Shown here one piece after another: positions 43,782-52,831 of a DNA stretch of 64,000 nt; position 1 is the first letter of the stretch; every line of letters starts with the position of its first letter. The notes beneath the pieces were generated by a model. The model was not told the origin of the DNA and ran no database searches. It saw only the letters and a list, made by a program, of their open reading frames with translations. The position numbers and the translations under genes were made by a program. Origin of the DNA: [Anoxybacillus] calidus (GTDB lineage: Bacteria; Bacillota; Bacilli; Bacillales; Anoxybacillaceae); NCBI RefSeq assembly GCF_013760845.1, contig NZ_JACDUU010000003.1:1-64000 (forward strand), read 5' to 3'.

Positions 43782-45307
43782 TGAATGAAATGTATTTTCT
43801 TTCCTTGCTCGTTTTCTCCCCGCTGCTTGGCATTATTGCCTTAGCTTTCGTGCCAAAAACGCAAGAGCAAATGATTAAACTGATCGGATTTTTAGCAACG
43901 CTTCCGTCTTTGTTTTTTGCATTGCTGGCGTTTGTGCAATATCTTTCTGGATATGACATAAGCAGCCTCCAAGAAAAACGGAGTTGGATTCATTTTGGCA
44001 AATTTACGTTTTTAAATAAAAATACATTTACTGTTGACTACGAATTAGGCATTGATGGTTTTGCCCTTGTCATGATTGTGTTAACGACGATTTTGGCAAC
44101 GTTCGCTGCTGTCGCGTCCATTCATATTAAGAAAGAATGGAAAGGCTATTTTATGCTGTTTCTTCTTTTAGAAATTGGCATGCTTGGTGTCTTTGCGGCA
44201 GAAAACTTAGTCTTGTTCTTTATTTTCTTTGAAATTACGCTTATTCCAATGTTCTTTTTAATTGGCAAATGGGGCTATTTCGAACGGGAAAGAGCAGCTT
44301 ATAGCTATTTAATTTATAACGGAATCGGCTCAGCGGTTTTACTGCTTGTTATTTTAATCTTATTAGCACGTACAGGCACATCGAACATCGCACTGTTAAA
44401 AGAAATATTTAATGACCCAGCTGCCCAAGCGCAAATGATGGCACCGATTTCCGAGGATTTGCGTTACGGTTTACTGATTGCTTTACTAGTGGCTTTCGGC
44501 GTAAAATTGCCGATTGTTCCGCTTCATAGCTGGATGTTGCGCGTTCACGTTCAAGCGCCTCCGTCCATTGTTATGCTGCATTCAGGCGTCTTATTAAAAA
44601 TCGGGGCATTCGGTTTAATCCGCTTTGGCCTTGGATTATTTCCCGAGGAATTTCGAAATTTAGCGACATTCATCGCCATTTTAGGTGTCGTTAATTTGCT
44701 ATATGGCGCGTTTTTAGCATTCATTCAAAATGATTTCAAAATGGTGCTGGCCTACTCAAGTATTTCCCATATGGGAATTGTCTTAATTGGTTTAGGCGCA
44801 TTAAACGAAGCAGGCATTCAAGGGGCGATTTTCCAAGTCGTTTCCCACGGTTTAATTTCCGCTCTCTTGTTCTTCTTAGTCGGTGTCTTGTATGAACGGG
44901 TAAATACGACTATGATTGACAAGCTGGGGGGCTTGGCGAAAGCAATGCCGCTTACAGCAGGTTTCTTATTAGCGGGAGCGATGGCATCACTTGGATTACC
45001 AGGAATGTCAGGTTTCGTTAGTGAATTTACAGCGTTTTTAGGACTGTTTGCAGTGAATCCGGTCATTGCTGCGATTGGAGCACTCGGCATTATTATGACC
45101 GCTGTCTATTTATTGCGCGCTGTATTAACGGTCACATACGGCAACGCGAATCGTGATTATGCCGGCGTGATGGATATCCGCTTTATCGAAGCGCTTCCAG
45201 TATGGTTATTAGTCGCGCTGATTGTTCTAATTGGCGTGTATCCGAACATTTTAGCGGAACCATTGCAAGCAACATTAGAGACGATTATGAATGGGTTAGG
45301 AGGGTGA
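43781..45307 (+). CDS. nuoM: NADH-quinone oxidoreductase subunit M
   Basis: Second antiporter-like pump, 508 residues, about fourteen helices. FFIFFEITLIPMFFLIGKWG has the essential Glu; LPIVPLHSWMLRVHVQAPPS and the SISHMGIVLIGLG segment match the family. TAATG overlap with nuoL. Confidence 0.96.
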   Translation: MNEMYFLSLLVFSPLLGIIALAFVPKTQEQMIKLIGFLATLPSLFFALLAFVQYLSGYDISSLQEKRSWIHFGKFTFLNKNTFTVDYELGIDGFALVMIVLTTILATFAAVASIHIKKEWKGYFMLFLLLEIGMLGVFAAENLVLFFIFFEITLIPMFFLIGKWGYFERERAAYSYLIYNGIGSAVLLLVILILLARTGTSNIALLKEIFNDPAAQAQMMAPISEDLRYGLLIALLVAFGVKLPIVPLHSWMLRVHVQAPPSIVMLHSGVLLKIGAFGLIRFGLGLFPEEFRNLATFIAILGVVNLLYGAFLAFIQNDFKMVLAYSSISHMGIVLIGLGALNEAGIQGAIFQVVSHGLISALLFFLVGVLYERVNTTMIDKLGGLAKAMPLTAGFLLAGAMASLGLPGMSGFVSEFTAFLGLFAVNPVIAAIGALGIIMTAVYLLRAVLTVTYGNANRDYAGVMDIRFIEALPVWLLVALIVLIGVYPNILAEPLQATLETIMNGLGG

Positions 45308-45312
45308 GAGGA

Positions 45313-46821
45313 ATGGAGTTAGAAACTTTATTGCAATATAAATGGGGCATTATGATACCAGAGTTTATCATTCTTGGCGTTGCGACCATTCTCTCGCTCA
45401 TCGACCTGTTTATGCCTAGCGAAAAAGACCGTCGTTTGCTTGGATGGTTCGCATTCGCCGGCGTCATGGTGGCTCTTATCTCATTAGTAGGACTATTACC
45501 TGTCGAAGTGACTTCCATTTTAGAGGATACATTCCGGCTTGACTCGTTTGCGAAAGCATTTAAGTTCATCTTATTAGCCGGTGCTGCTCTTGTTATTCTG
45601 TTGGCAATGGATTATCAGCCTGCAGAAGGCATACGGTATCGCGGTGAATTTTACTATTTGTTTTTAACTGCTTTGCTTGGTGCGATGATGATGGCATCAA
45701 GCGGCGATTTGATTACACTGTTTGTCGGTCTTGAGCTGTTGTCGATTTCCTCTTACATACTAGTCGGTTTGCGCAAAAAACATGTACGGTCGAATGAGTC
45801 GGCAATGAAATATGTCATTAACGGCGGAATTTCGACAGCCATTACGTTATTCGGAATGAGTTATGTTTTCGGCTTAACAGGAACAACGAATTTAAAAGAC
45901 ATTGCCGGCCGACTTAGCGCGATTATTGATATGGGCCAGCAATATTTACTGGCGCTTGCGCTGCTGATGTTATTTGTCGGTCTTTCTTTTAAGTTGGCCT
46001 CTGCGCCGTTCCATATGTGGGCACCTGATGTGTACCAAGGAGCGCCAACGCCTGTTACGGCATTTTTAAGCGTCGTTTCTAAAACGGCTGGATTTGTCAT
46101 TGTTCTACGTTTAATGATTTACATGTTTTCTGGGACTCCAGCTGAAGGCACGAATTCGTCATCCATGTTATTGTCGATGCAGGATTATATCGCCTTTTTA
46201 GCGGGGGCAACGATGATCATCGGTAATACAATCGCTCTCAAGCAGCGCAATGTGAAGCGGATGCTTGCTTACTCAAGCATCGCTCATGCCGGTTATTTAC
46301 TCGTTGGATTTGTGACCATGTCGATGTTTATCGTTGATTCGATTTGGTTTTATTTAGTCGCGTATTTATTAATGAACCTTGGAGCATTTGCGATTTTACA
46401 AGTGATGACCGACAAGTCAGATTCTGAGGATATTAGTCAGTTTGCCGGTCTTTACCACCGCTCTCCACTTGTTGCGGTTGCGATGGGAATTTTCATTTTA
46501 TCGCTTGCCGGCATTCCAGGAACAGCCGGCTTTATCGGCAAAGTAAACATCTTTTTAGGGGCGTTTGTCACAGAGCCAGCTCATTACGTACTTGCAGCGG
46601 TGATGATTGCGACAACCGTCATTTCATACGTGTATTATTTCGGGATTTTGACGCAAATGTTTTTCCGACCAGCAGTGGAGCAAACTCCAATGAAGCTGCC
46701 GCTCGGAGTCATGATAGTTGTCATTTTCTGTGCAATTGGTACAATTGTATTTGGAATTATTCCAAGCATTGCTTACGATTTCTTAAATCAATTTGAGCAC
46801 TTTGGGGACTTTTTTAGCTAA
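45313..46821 (+). CDS. nuoN: NADH-quinone oxidoreductase subunit N
   Basis: Third antiporter-like pump, 502 residues, about fourteen helices. LFVGLELLSISSYILVG, FKLASAPFHMWAPDVYQGAP and AYSSIAHAGYLLVG are diagnostic. ATG 45313 follows GGGTGAGAGG closely; upstream in-frame starts lie deep inside nuoM and are rejected. It ends the complex I operon at a terminator. Confidence 0.96.
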   Translation: MELETLLQYKWGIMIPEFIILGVATILSLIDLFMPSEKDRRLLGWFAFAGVMVALISLVGLLPVEVTSILEDTFRLDSFAKAFKFILLAGAALVILLAMDYQPAEGIRYRGEFYYLFLTALLGAMMMASSGDLITLFVGLELLSISSYILVGLRKKHVRSNESAMKYVINGGISTAITLFGMSYVFGLTGTTNLKDIAGRLSAIIDMGQQYLLALALLMLFVGLSFKLASAPFHMWAPDVYQGAPTPVTAFLSVVSKTAGFVIVLRLMIYMFSGTPAEGTNSSSMLLSMQDYIAFLAGATMIIGNTIALKQRNVKRMLAYSSIAHAGYLLVGFVTMSMFIVDSIWFYLVAYLLMNLGAFAILQVMTDKSDSEDISQFAGLYHRSPLVAVAMGIFILSLAGIPGTAGFIGKVNIFLGAFVTEPAHYVLAAVMIATTVISYVYYFGILTQMFFRPAVEQTPMKLPLGVMIVVIFCAIGTIVFGIIPSIAYDFLNQFEHFGDFFS

Positions 46822-46838
46822 ACAAGCGTTAAGAATAT

Positions 46839-46869
46839 AGAAGAGGACTAGACGCCTCTTCTTTTTATT
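46839..46869 (+). terminator. Intrinsic terminator after nuoN
   Basis: AGAAGAGG/CCTCTTCT stem with an 8-nt loop, then TTTTATTT. Confidence 0.75.
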
Positions 46870-46895
46870 TGATTGATGAAAAGGAGTGGAAATAT

Positions 46896-47135
46896 ATGTC
46901 GGGCTTTGGTTATCAAGCTTTCGTTAACATTTTGTCCCATCTCGTGTTTATTGCTTTAACATGGTGGACGCTGCAAGGGGTGCATATTGAAAAAATATTA
47001 AAGCCGAATCGGGTCATGCAAGCGCGCATATTTTACATTTTGCTTACGATTGCGATCGGTTCGACCGTAAGCAACTTTTTTCTAGATTATTTATCATGGT
47101 CGCGTCAGCTTCCGCTCATATTCCGAGGGAGCTGA
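46896..47135 (+). CDS. ywzB: YwzB, DUF1146 membrane protein
   Basis: A 79-residue protein with two membrane helices, DUF1146 family (HLVFIALTWWTLQGVHIEKIL and QARIFYILLTIAIGSTVSNFF split by a basic loop). Function unknown; it stands between the complex I operon and ywmB as in relatives. ATG 46896 follows AAGGAGTGG. Its last codons and TGA stop (GGG AGC TGA) come from a CTGACC-family palindromic element. Confidence 0.85.
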   Translation: MSGFGYQAFVNILSHLVFIALTWWTLQGVHIEKILKPNRVMQARIFYILLTIAIGSTVSNFFLDYLSWSRQLPLIFRGS

Positions 47136-47228
47136 CCTGTAAGTGTCTGACCTCACATGCATTTCATAATGTAATGTTCTATATAATGGTGGGGTCTGAC
47201 ACGTTGCTTTTGATCTATCTCTTTTTTA
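47125..47228 (+). terminator. CTGACC-family element at the ywzB stop
   Basis: GGGAGCTGACCTGTAAGTGTCTGACCTCACATG, then GTGGGGTCTGACACG and a CTTTTTTA tail. Inner GTGTCTGACC pairs with GGGTCTGACAC-like sequence. The outer arm is degraded at its 3' end. Confidence 0.65.
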
Positions 47229-47264
47229 TTTTGTTTTGTTTTGTGAAACTTTCCAACTCACCAT

Positions 47265-47333
47265 CGTCTGACCTCACGTGTAATATGGTAGCTTTGGGGC
47301 CTGACGCATGACTTTTAGGTCAGGCCTTTTTTC
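47265..47333 (+). terminator. Second, partial CTGACC-family element
   Basis: CGTCTGACCTCACGTG followed by GGCCTGAC/GTCAGGCC with a 13-nt loop region and six T (47297-47331). It directly precedes the gap before ywmB; the 5' outer arm is missing, suggesting two elements fused or one broken. Confidence 0.7.
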
Positions 47334-47447
47334 GTGAACTTTCCCCCTAAAATTATCCAGTATTTTTTGTGATTTTGTCGACTTTTTTTGTGTATGTTCA
47401 CTTCCAATATGGCAACAATAACAGCTAAGGAGAGGAAGTGAAACAGT

Positions 47448-48197
47448 ATGAGAAAGATAAAGATGATCATCATTGTTTTCATGCTTAGTGTTATCACCGT
47501 TATGTATCAATATTCATTGGGCGAAGCAAAGGGGAAAGAGCCATTTACAGAAATAAAAGAAATGGCTCGTGTGCTGCAGAAAAACGGCGCAAAGATCGAA
47601 GAATGGGTTATTTACACAAGAGAGTATTCCCAAACAGTAAAAGATCATTCAACTTTTTTACAAAAAGCAAATGAACTAAAGGAAAAACATCGTCAATTTC
47701 AATGGGCAGTAAAAAAAGACAACGACATATGGAAAGCGACAGGCCTGTACGAACATTCCTCTGTTAAAGAAAAAATTCAATTAGTAATGACCGTCACAAA
47801 CAACAAGCCCCAAACGTATATCTCCTATGAAATGAAGGGATTTGGTTGGAGCGAAGCAAACTCACAAGCAGTTCTTGAAGAAACCCGGAAAAACTTGTCT
47901 AAAATCTTTGTGAAAGAACCTACACTTTTCTCTTGTGTAAAAGGGCAATTCAGTGATAAGATGAAAGGTGTTTTGTTTAATAGAGCAAATCATCTTTTAG
48001 CTGAATTTCAAGCAAAACCAGTTGAAGCATTGCAAGAAGAGACATTTGTCTCAGTATCCGCATATACTGAGCAGTGGGAGAACGCGCTCCCCAGCAAAAA
48101 TCAGCTTATGAACATACAACTAGCATTAAGAACCACAGGATTGGGCGAAAAGACTACCATCGTAGTTGGAACCCCAATCATCACGATTGAATATTAA
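47448..48197 (+). CDS. ywmB: YwmB family protein (TATA-box-binding-like fold)
   Basis: A 249-residue protein of the YwmB family (PF08680), located directly upstream of murAA as in B. subtilis. An N-terminal hydrophobic segment (about 5-24) is a likely signal peptide or anchor, so the rest is outside the membrane. The family has a TBP-like fold; its function is unknown. ATG has AAGGAGAGGAAG upstream. Note the unusual run of Lys and Glu. Confidence 0.85.
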   Translation: MRKIKMIIIVFMLSVITVMYQYSLGEAKGKEPFTEIKEMARVLQKNGAKIEEWVIYTREYSQTVKDHSTFLQKANELKEKHRQFQWAVKKDNDIWKATGLYEHSSVKEKIQLVMTVTNNKPQTYISYEMKGFGWSEANSQAVLEETRKNLSKIFVKEPTLFSCVKGQFSDKMKGVLFNRANHLLAEFQAKPVEALQEETFVSVSAYTEQWENALPSKNQLMNIQLALRTTGLGEKTTIVVGTPIITIEY

Positions 48198-48228
48198 TAT
48201 AGAGAATTTGGACGCGGAGGGGAATACC

Positions 48229-49542
48229 TTGGAAAAAATCATCGTCCGTGGCGGAAAGCGGTTAAACGGCACAGTCAAAGTAGAAGGTGCGAAAAATGCC
48301 GTTTTACCTGTCATCGCCGCAACCTTATTAGCAAGTGAAGGAAAAAGTGTAATTTATGATGTACCTGCTCTCTCCGATGTATATACAATCAGTGAGGTAT
48401 TGCGTTATTTAAATGCAGAAGTAACGATGGAAGAAAATAAAATCACTGTAGATGCATCACGAGAGCTCAAACTGGAAGCCCCATTTGAATATGTGCGTAA
48501 AATGCGTGCCTCTGTTCTTGTAATGGGACCATTACTTGCGCGCCATGGCCGTGCGCGTGTGGCTTTACCTGGCGGATGCGCCATCGGTTCACGCCCGATT
48601 GACCAACATTTAAAAGGTTTTGAAGCGATGGGGGCTTCGGTGAAAGTAGGAAACGGTTTTATCGATGCAGAAGTAAAAGGAAAACTTCGCGGTGCAAAAA
48701 TTTACTTGGACTTCCCGAGCGTGGGAGCGACTGAAAATATTATGATGGCTGCTGTTTTGGCAGAAGGGACAACCGTGATTGAAAACTGCGCTAAAGAGCC
48801 GGAAATTGTGGATTTAGCGAATTTCCTCAATGCAATGGGGGCAAAAGTACGTGGTGCAGGAACGGGAACGATTCGAATTGACGGTGTAGCTAAGTTACAT
48901 GGCACGACGCATACGGTTATTCCTGATCGCATTGAGGCAGGTACATTCATGGTTGCTGCAGCGATTACAGGTGGCAATGTATTAGTACAAGGAGCTGTTC
49001 CTGAACATTTGAGCTCGCTCATTGCAAAAATGGAAGAAATGGGCGTGACGATTATTGAAGAGGAAACAGGATTGCGTGTTATCGGTCCAGAAAAATTAAA
49101 AGCGGTTGATGTAAAGACAATGCCGCATCCAGGATTCCCAACGGATATGCAATCGCAAATGATGGCATTGCTTTTAAAAGCAGAAGGCACAAGTATGCTT
49201 ACAGAAACAGTATTTGAAAACCGATTTATGCACGTTGAAGAGTTTCGCCGCATGAATGCAGATATTAAAATTGAAGGTCGTTCCGTCATCATTAACGGTC
49301 CTTGTAATTTGCAAGGGGCGGAAGTAGCAGCGACGGATTTACGTGCGGCGGCAGCGTTAATTTTAGCTGGATTAGTAGCAGAAGGTTACACACGTGTAAC
49401 GGAATTGAAGCATCTTGACCGCGGATATGTTCGTTTCCATGAAAAACTAGCCGCTCTTGGAGCTGATATTGAGCGGGTAAACGAGGAAGAAAGTGTTGTT
49501 CAAGATGCAGCAGTAACTGATGTAAATAATATTAATATTTGA
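48229..49542 (+). CDS. murAA: UDP-GlcNAc 1-carboxyvinyltransferase (main MurA)
   Basis: First committed peptidoglycan enzyme, transferring enolpyruvate from PEP. The 437-residue protein has GAKNAV (Lys22, Asn23) and the catalytic Cys117 in [18 protein letters not shown] 48229 gives MEKIIVRGG, the same N-terminus as B. subtilis MurAA, with GGAGGGG 6 nt upstream; a longer frame from 48166 overlaps ywmB and is rejected. It is the paralogue of MurAB at 3.6 kb; MurAA is the essential one in B. subtilis. Confidence 0.96.
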   Translation: MEKIIVRGGKRLNGTVKVEGAKNAVLPVIAATLLASEGKSVIYDVPALSDVYTISEVLRYLNAEVTMEENKITVDASRELKLEAPFEYVRKMRASVLVMGPLLARHGRARVALPGGCAIGSRPIDQHLKGFEAMGASVKVGNGFIDAEVKGKLRGAKIYLDFPSVGATENIMMAAVLAEGTTVIENCAKEPEIVDLANFLNAMGAKVRGAGTGTIRIDGVAKLHGTTHTVIPDRIEAGTFMVAAAITGGNVLVQGAVPEHLSSLIAKMEEMGVTIIEEETGLRVIGPEKLKAVDVKTMPHPGFPTDMQSQMMALLLKAEGTSMLTETVFENRFMHVEEFRRMNADIKIEGRSVIINGPCNLQGAEVAATDLRAAAALILAGLVAEGYTRVTELKHLDRGYVRFHEKLAALGADIERVNEEESVVQDAAVTDVNNINI

Positions 49543-49551
49543 AACGAACAA

Positions 49552-49599
49552 AAACGACCGTGAACTACGCTCAAAGAAGTAGTGAATGGTCGTTTTTTA
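49552..49599 (+). terminator. Intrinsic terminator after murAA
   Basis: AAACGACC/GGTCGTTT outer stem with an inner ACTAC/GTAGT hairpin, then TTTTATTT. Confidence 0.8.
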
Positions 49600-49619
49600 T
49601 TTGATTTTCGTTTTTGCCA

Positions 49620-49748
49620 AAAATGCAATGGAAGAAACATTTAGAAGAAGTGCAGCATCGTGGCGTGATTGAATCGCTTGCGGCAAAAGTAGAAGAACAG
49701 GAAGGAATATGGCAGTGGGAACTCATTTTCGAGTTCTTTTTTCTTTTT
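49620..49748 (+). other. Possible gene remnant ending in a terminator
   Basis: The forward frame reads MQWKKHLEEVQHRGVIESL, then AAKVEEQEGIWQW, protein-like for about 35 residues, then runs into GAACTC-ATTTTC-GAGTTC plus TTTTTTC (719-743 of the 49-kb block, i.e. 49719-49743), an intrinsic terminator. No ribosome binding site is seen. The remaining gap to spoIID holds only a candidate promoter. Confidence 0.35.
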
Positions 49749-49807
49749 CCGCAAACCTTTTTCCCCTCATCTATATTCTATGCTTTCCCGATTTCCTCAT
49801 TCAAATT

Positions 49808-49838
49808 GTCATATATACTTGTCCAAGCCCATAACAAT
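49808..49838 (+). promoter_or_regulatory. Candidate sigma-E promoter of spoIID
   Basis: GTCATATA (49808-49815), 14-bp spacer, CATAACAAT (49830-49838; consensus CATACAMT with one extra A). B. subtilis spoIID is sigma-E dependent. Confidence 0.5.
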
Positions 49839-49980
49839 GTAATAAAGAGGCCAGTTTAGTCAATATGGAGATTGAGGCAATAAGCATCTTACACCCAGAT
49901 TGCCGCGCCTGTATATAAAAGGCGGAAAAATCTCAGCCGCTTCTTTGCTCTTTGAAAATTTCACATTGGAGGCTCGAGCT

Positions 49981-51015
49981 ATGAAACGTGTAAAACCCTT
50001 CATCGTACTAGTAGCATTCTTATTTGTCATCGTATTGCTTATTCCTACTTTGTTAGTCGTACCATTTAGTGAAAAAGTAGATGGAAAACTATCTGAAGGG
50101 ATTCAACAGCAACCATCATCGTCATCAGTAGAAACAAACGGCAAAAATGGAGGACCGGCAGTAGAAGTAGCCGTGTACCGAAGCAAAGAGAAGAAGATTG
50201 AACATATTCCGTTAGAGCAATATGTCATTGGGGTCGTCGCAGCCGAAATGCCGGCTGAGTTTGAATTAGAGGCGCTTAAGGCACAAGCATTGACAGCAAG
50301 AACGTATATCGTTAAGCAAATGATCAATGACCAACCAATTAGCATGCCAAAAGGTGCAAACGTTACGGATACCATCATGCACCAAGTGTACTATAGCGAT
50401 GAAGAATTAAAGCGCTTATGGGGAACGGATTACAGCTGGAAGATCAAAAAGATTACCGAGGCCGTTCAAGCAACGCGTGGACAAATTCTAACCTATAATA
50501 ACATTCCGATTGAAGCTTCGTTTTTCTCAACGAGCAACGGCTTTACGGAAAATTCCGAAGCGTATTGGGAAAATGCCTTTCCTTATTTAAAAAGCGTTGC
50601 CAGCCCTTGGGATAAGGAGTCACCGAAATTTTATGACCGAAAAGTCATGTCTGTCGCTGAATTTGAGAAAAAGCTCGGCGTGACACTTCCAAAAGATGGT
50701 TCGGTCGGAATTGTTCTTTCACGAACACCTGGTAAACGTGTAGAAACGGTAGAAATTAATGGAAAAAAATTGAAAGGTCGGGAAGTGCGCGAAAAACTCG
50801 ACTTAAAATCAACAGATTTTACATGGATGCGTAAAGGAGACGAAATCGTCATTACGACAAAAGGATACGGCCATGGAGTTGGCATGAGCCAATATGGAGC
50901 AAACGGCATGGCGCAAGAAGGAAAAACGTATGACCAAATTGTTAAATACTATTATCAAGGAGTCAACATTACCTCCGCCACCGCCTTCTTGAACAAACTA
51001 ACCGCAAAGAAATAA
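49981..51015 (+). CDS. spoIID: SpoIID, lytic transglycosylase for engulfment
   Basis: Mother-cell membrane enzyme that cleaves glycan strands during engulfment, with SpoIIP and SpoIIM. The 344-residue protein has an N-terminal membrane helix (about 6-28), the conserved core [20 protein letters not shown] (catalytic Glu region), [11 protein letters not shown], and C-terminal [13 protein letters not shown] motifs. ATG 49981 follows GGAGGC; an upstream in-frame GTG/ATG frame from 49900 lacks a site and would put extra residues before the anchor. A palindromic element sits directly after the stop. Confidence 0.95.
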   Translation: MKRVKPFIVLVAFLFVIVLLIPTLLVVPFSEKVDGKLSEGIQQQPSSSSVETNGKNGGPAVEVAVYRSKEKKIEHIPLEQYVIGVVAAEMPAEFELEALKAQALTARTYIVKQMINDQPISMPKGANVTDTIMHQVYYSDEELKRLWGTDYSWKIKKITEAVQATRGQILTYNNIPIEASFFSTSNGFTENSEAYWENAFPYLKSVASPWDKESPKFYDRKVMSVAEFEKKLGVTLPKDGSVGIVLSRTPGKRVETVEINGKKLKGREVREKLDLKSTDFTWMRKGDEIVITTKGYGHGVGMSQYGANGMAQEGKTYDQIVKYYYQGVNITSATAFLNKLTAKK

Positions 51016-51084
51016 GTGGGGGGCAAGTGGGGGTCTGTCCCCCATTTCTTTAAAGCTTTAAAGCGGTGGGGGTCAGACCCCCAA
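51016..51084 (+). repeat. Palindromic GGGGGTC element after spoIID
   Basis: GTGGGGGTCTGTCCCCCA and GTGGGGGTCAGACCCCCA (51066-51083) flank an A/T core containing TTTAAAGCTTTAAAG. Each half is itself a palindrome and the whole folds as one hairpin. It begins at the spoIID stop and is related to the GGGGTCTGACCCCC at the glyA stop, which also has TTAAAG repeats next to it. Confidence 0.75.
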
Positions 51085-51109
51085 TTTATAAAAAATTTTT
51101 TGAAAGTGT

Positions 51110-51139
51110 GTATATATTTTCCTCTTTTTGTTCAGAATG
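51110..51139 (+). promoter_or_regulatory. Candidate sigma-F promoter of spoIIQ
   Basis: GTATA (51110-51114), 15-bp spacer, GTTCAGAATG (51130-51139), eight of ten matches to GGNRANAHTR. Start of transcription would be very close to the ribosome binding site. Same architecture as upstream of spoIIR. Confidence 0.45.
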
Positions 51140-51157
51140 GTTGCTGAGGTGATGAAC

Positions 51158-52123
51158 ATGAGAGAGGAAGAAAAGAAACAGCCTTCTCCAATGAAACCAA
51201 GTTTGCGACGTGCGTTCAGAAAGCGTTGGGTATTTCCAGCTATTTATCTAGCTAGTGCCGCTTTGATTTTGACAGGAGTGCTTTGGTTCCAAAACAGAAA
51301 TGACAATCAAGTAGCAGAAGACGAGTATGAGTACAACTCCGATATGCCAGGCACTTCTTACAATGACGAAGAACCAGCTGTACCAGTCAATGAAGCATTA
51401 GAACGTTTTGCCATGCCTGTGCTTGATCCAGATTCCATAGAAATTCAAAAACCGTTCTATGACTCTAAGGCGTCAAAAGATGAACAAGAAGCAGCCCTTG
51501 TCTTTTATAATAATACGTATCATCAAAATAAAGGTATCGACATTGTAATGAAAGATGGAAAAAGTTTTGACGTCACAGCGTCTTTAAGCGGAACGGTAAC
51601 GAAGGCGGAAAAAGACCCGATTTTTGGATATGTGGTAGAAATTGAGCACGATAAAGGCGTGGTTACTGTCTATCAATCACTCGCTGAACTGAAAGTGAAA
51701 GCCGGAGATGAAGTAGAACAAGGAGAAGTGATCGGTAAGGCAGGCCAAAGCCAATTTAATCAAGAGGCAGGCGTTCATGCACACTTTGAAATTCGCAAAG
51801 ACGGCCAAGCAGTCAATCCTATCGACTATTTTGATCAGCCACTAACGGCATTAACAGAAGAAGCTGATGAACAGGCTTCTGATGAACAAACAAAACAAGC
51901 TGGAGAAGAAAACGCGACTGAACAAAACACGCAAACAACGGATGAGCAATCTCAGCAATCCGATGAACAAACACAATCCGACGAACAGACACAATCAGAT
52001 GAAGAAACTCAATCTGAGGAACCATCAACAAATGAAAGCACAACCACACCAACTGATGAGCAACATTCCGGGGAAGAATCTTATAAAACTCCAGATACCT
52101 CAATCGGAATGGCAAGAACATAA
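51158..52123 (+). CDS. spoIIQ: SpoIIQ, forespore engulfment and channel protein
   Basis: Forespore membrane protein that pairs with SpoIIIAH across the septum. The 321-residue protein has one membrane helix (about 26-46) and a degenerate LytM domain (about 110-215): HAHFEIRKDG keeps the second metal motif, but the first (HxxxD) reads NKGID without its His, so it should not cut peptidoglycan, as in B. subtilis SpoIIQ. The C-terminal about 95 residues are low-complexity Glu/Gln/Ser/Thr with repeats of SDEQTQ. ATG 51158 is 6 nt after GAGGTG; ATG 51152 is in frame. Confidence 0.93.
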   Translation: MREEEKKQPSPMKPSLRRAFRKRWVFPAIYLASAALILTGVLWFQNRNDNQVAEDEYEYNSDMPGTSYNDEEPAVPVNEALERFAMPVLDPDSIEIQKPFYDSKASKDEQEAALVFYNNTYHQNKGIDIVMKDGKSFDVTASLSGTVTKAEKDPIFGYVVEIEHDKGVVTVYQSLAELKVKAGDEVEQGEVIGKAGQSQFNQEAGVHAHFEIRKDGQAVNPIDYFDQPLTALTEEADEQASDEQTKQAGEENATEQNTQTTDEQSQQSDEQTQSDEQTQSDEETQSEEPSTNESTTTPTDEQHSGEESYKTPDTSIGMART

Positions 52124-52152
52124 TAATAATGAACAAGTAACTAAAACGGTTC

Positions 52153-52198
52153 TAAACGCCTATTCCTTCTCAGAAGAGAAGGGATGGGCGTTTTTATT
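52153..52198 (+). terminator. Intrinsic terminator after spoIIQ
   Basis: AAACGCCTATTCCTTCTC pairs with GAGAAGGGATGGGCGTTT around AGAA, then TTATTTTTT. Confidence 0.85.
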
Positions 52199-52255
52199 TT
52201 TTAATACAAAATATAAAAAAATTCGCACAAAACACTTGTCCCTCTTGACTTTTCT

Positions 52256-52285
52256 GGTATATATGCTCCATTTGCCTAATAAAAT
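52256..52285 (+). promoter_or_regulatory. Candidate sigma-E promoter of spoIIID
   Basis: GGTATATAT (52256-52264), 13-bp spacer, AATAAAAT (52278-52285; consensus CATACAAT). B. subtilis spoIIID is sigma-E dependent. The leader is long (about 160 nt); nothing else is seen in this gap. Confidence 0.4.
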
Positions 52286-52452
52286 AATACAAACTTAACT
52301 ACAAAGAGAGTGTTTGAGGTGGGGATCGTCCATTAACAGCAAGAAATCGGCCCTAGATATTTTCAAAATGAACAAGTAGAAGTACCTTTTATCGTATACA
52401 AAAGCGAGTCTCATTTCACACTTCTCACATCCAATTCAGGGAGGCGAGTGGT

Positions 52453-52710
52453 GTGCACGATTACATCAAAGAGCGTACTATCAAGATTGGAAAGTATATC
52501 GTGGAGACGAGGAAAACCGTTCGCGTGATCGCGAAAGAATTTGGCGTTTCCAAAAGTACCGTTCATAAAGACTTAACAGAGCGGCTTCCGGAAATCAATC
52601 CCGAGCTGGCTAATGAAGTAAAAGAAATTCTTGATTATCATAAATCAATTCGCCATTTGCGAGGCGGTGAAGCGACAAAAAGGAAATATAAAAAAGAAGC
52701 GATTCAATAA
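52453..52710 (+). CDS. spoIIID: SpoIIID, mother-cell sporulation regulator
   Basis: Small DNA-binding protein (85 residues) that tunes sigma-E and sigma-K gene expression in the mother cell. Helix-turn-helix VIAKEFGVSKSTVHKDLTE (about residues 25-43) and the basic C-terminal helix (HLRGGEATKRKYKKEA) that also contacts DNA. GTG start with AGGGAGGC upstream; the sequence is close to identical to B. subtilis, with a C-terminus about eight residues shorter. Confidence 0.97.
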   Translation: MHDYIKERTIKIGKYIVETRKTVRVIAKEFGVSKSTVHKDLTERLPEINPELANEVKEILDYHKSIRHLRGGEATKRKYKKEAIQ

Positions 52711-52831
52711 AATGAAAAAATTTCTTCCTTGCATTGTATTTTATTAAGAAAATAGTATGTTTTTCCCATTACAATATGTTAAAATAACCAATTAGGAGTA
52801 ATTGACGGATTGAATGCAAGGAGGAACATGG

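Noticed and set aside
45202-45312. Upstream extension of nuoN
   Set aside because: It lies wholly inside nuoM, and ATG 45313 has a good ribosome binding site and the family N-terminus.
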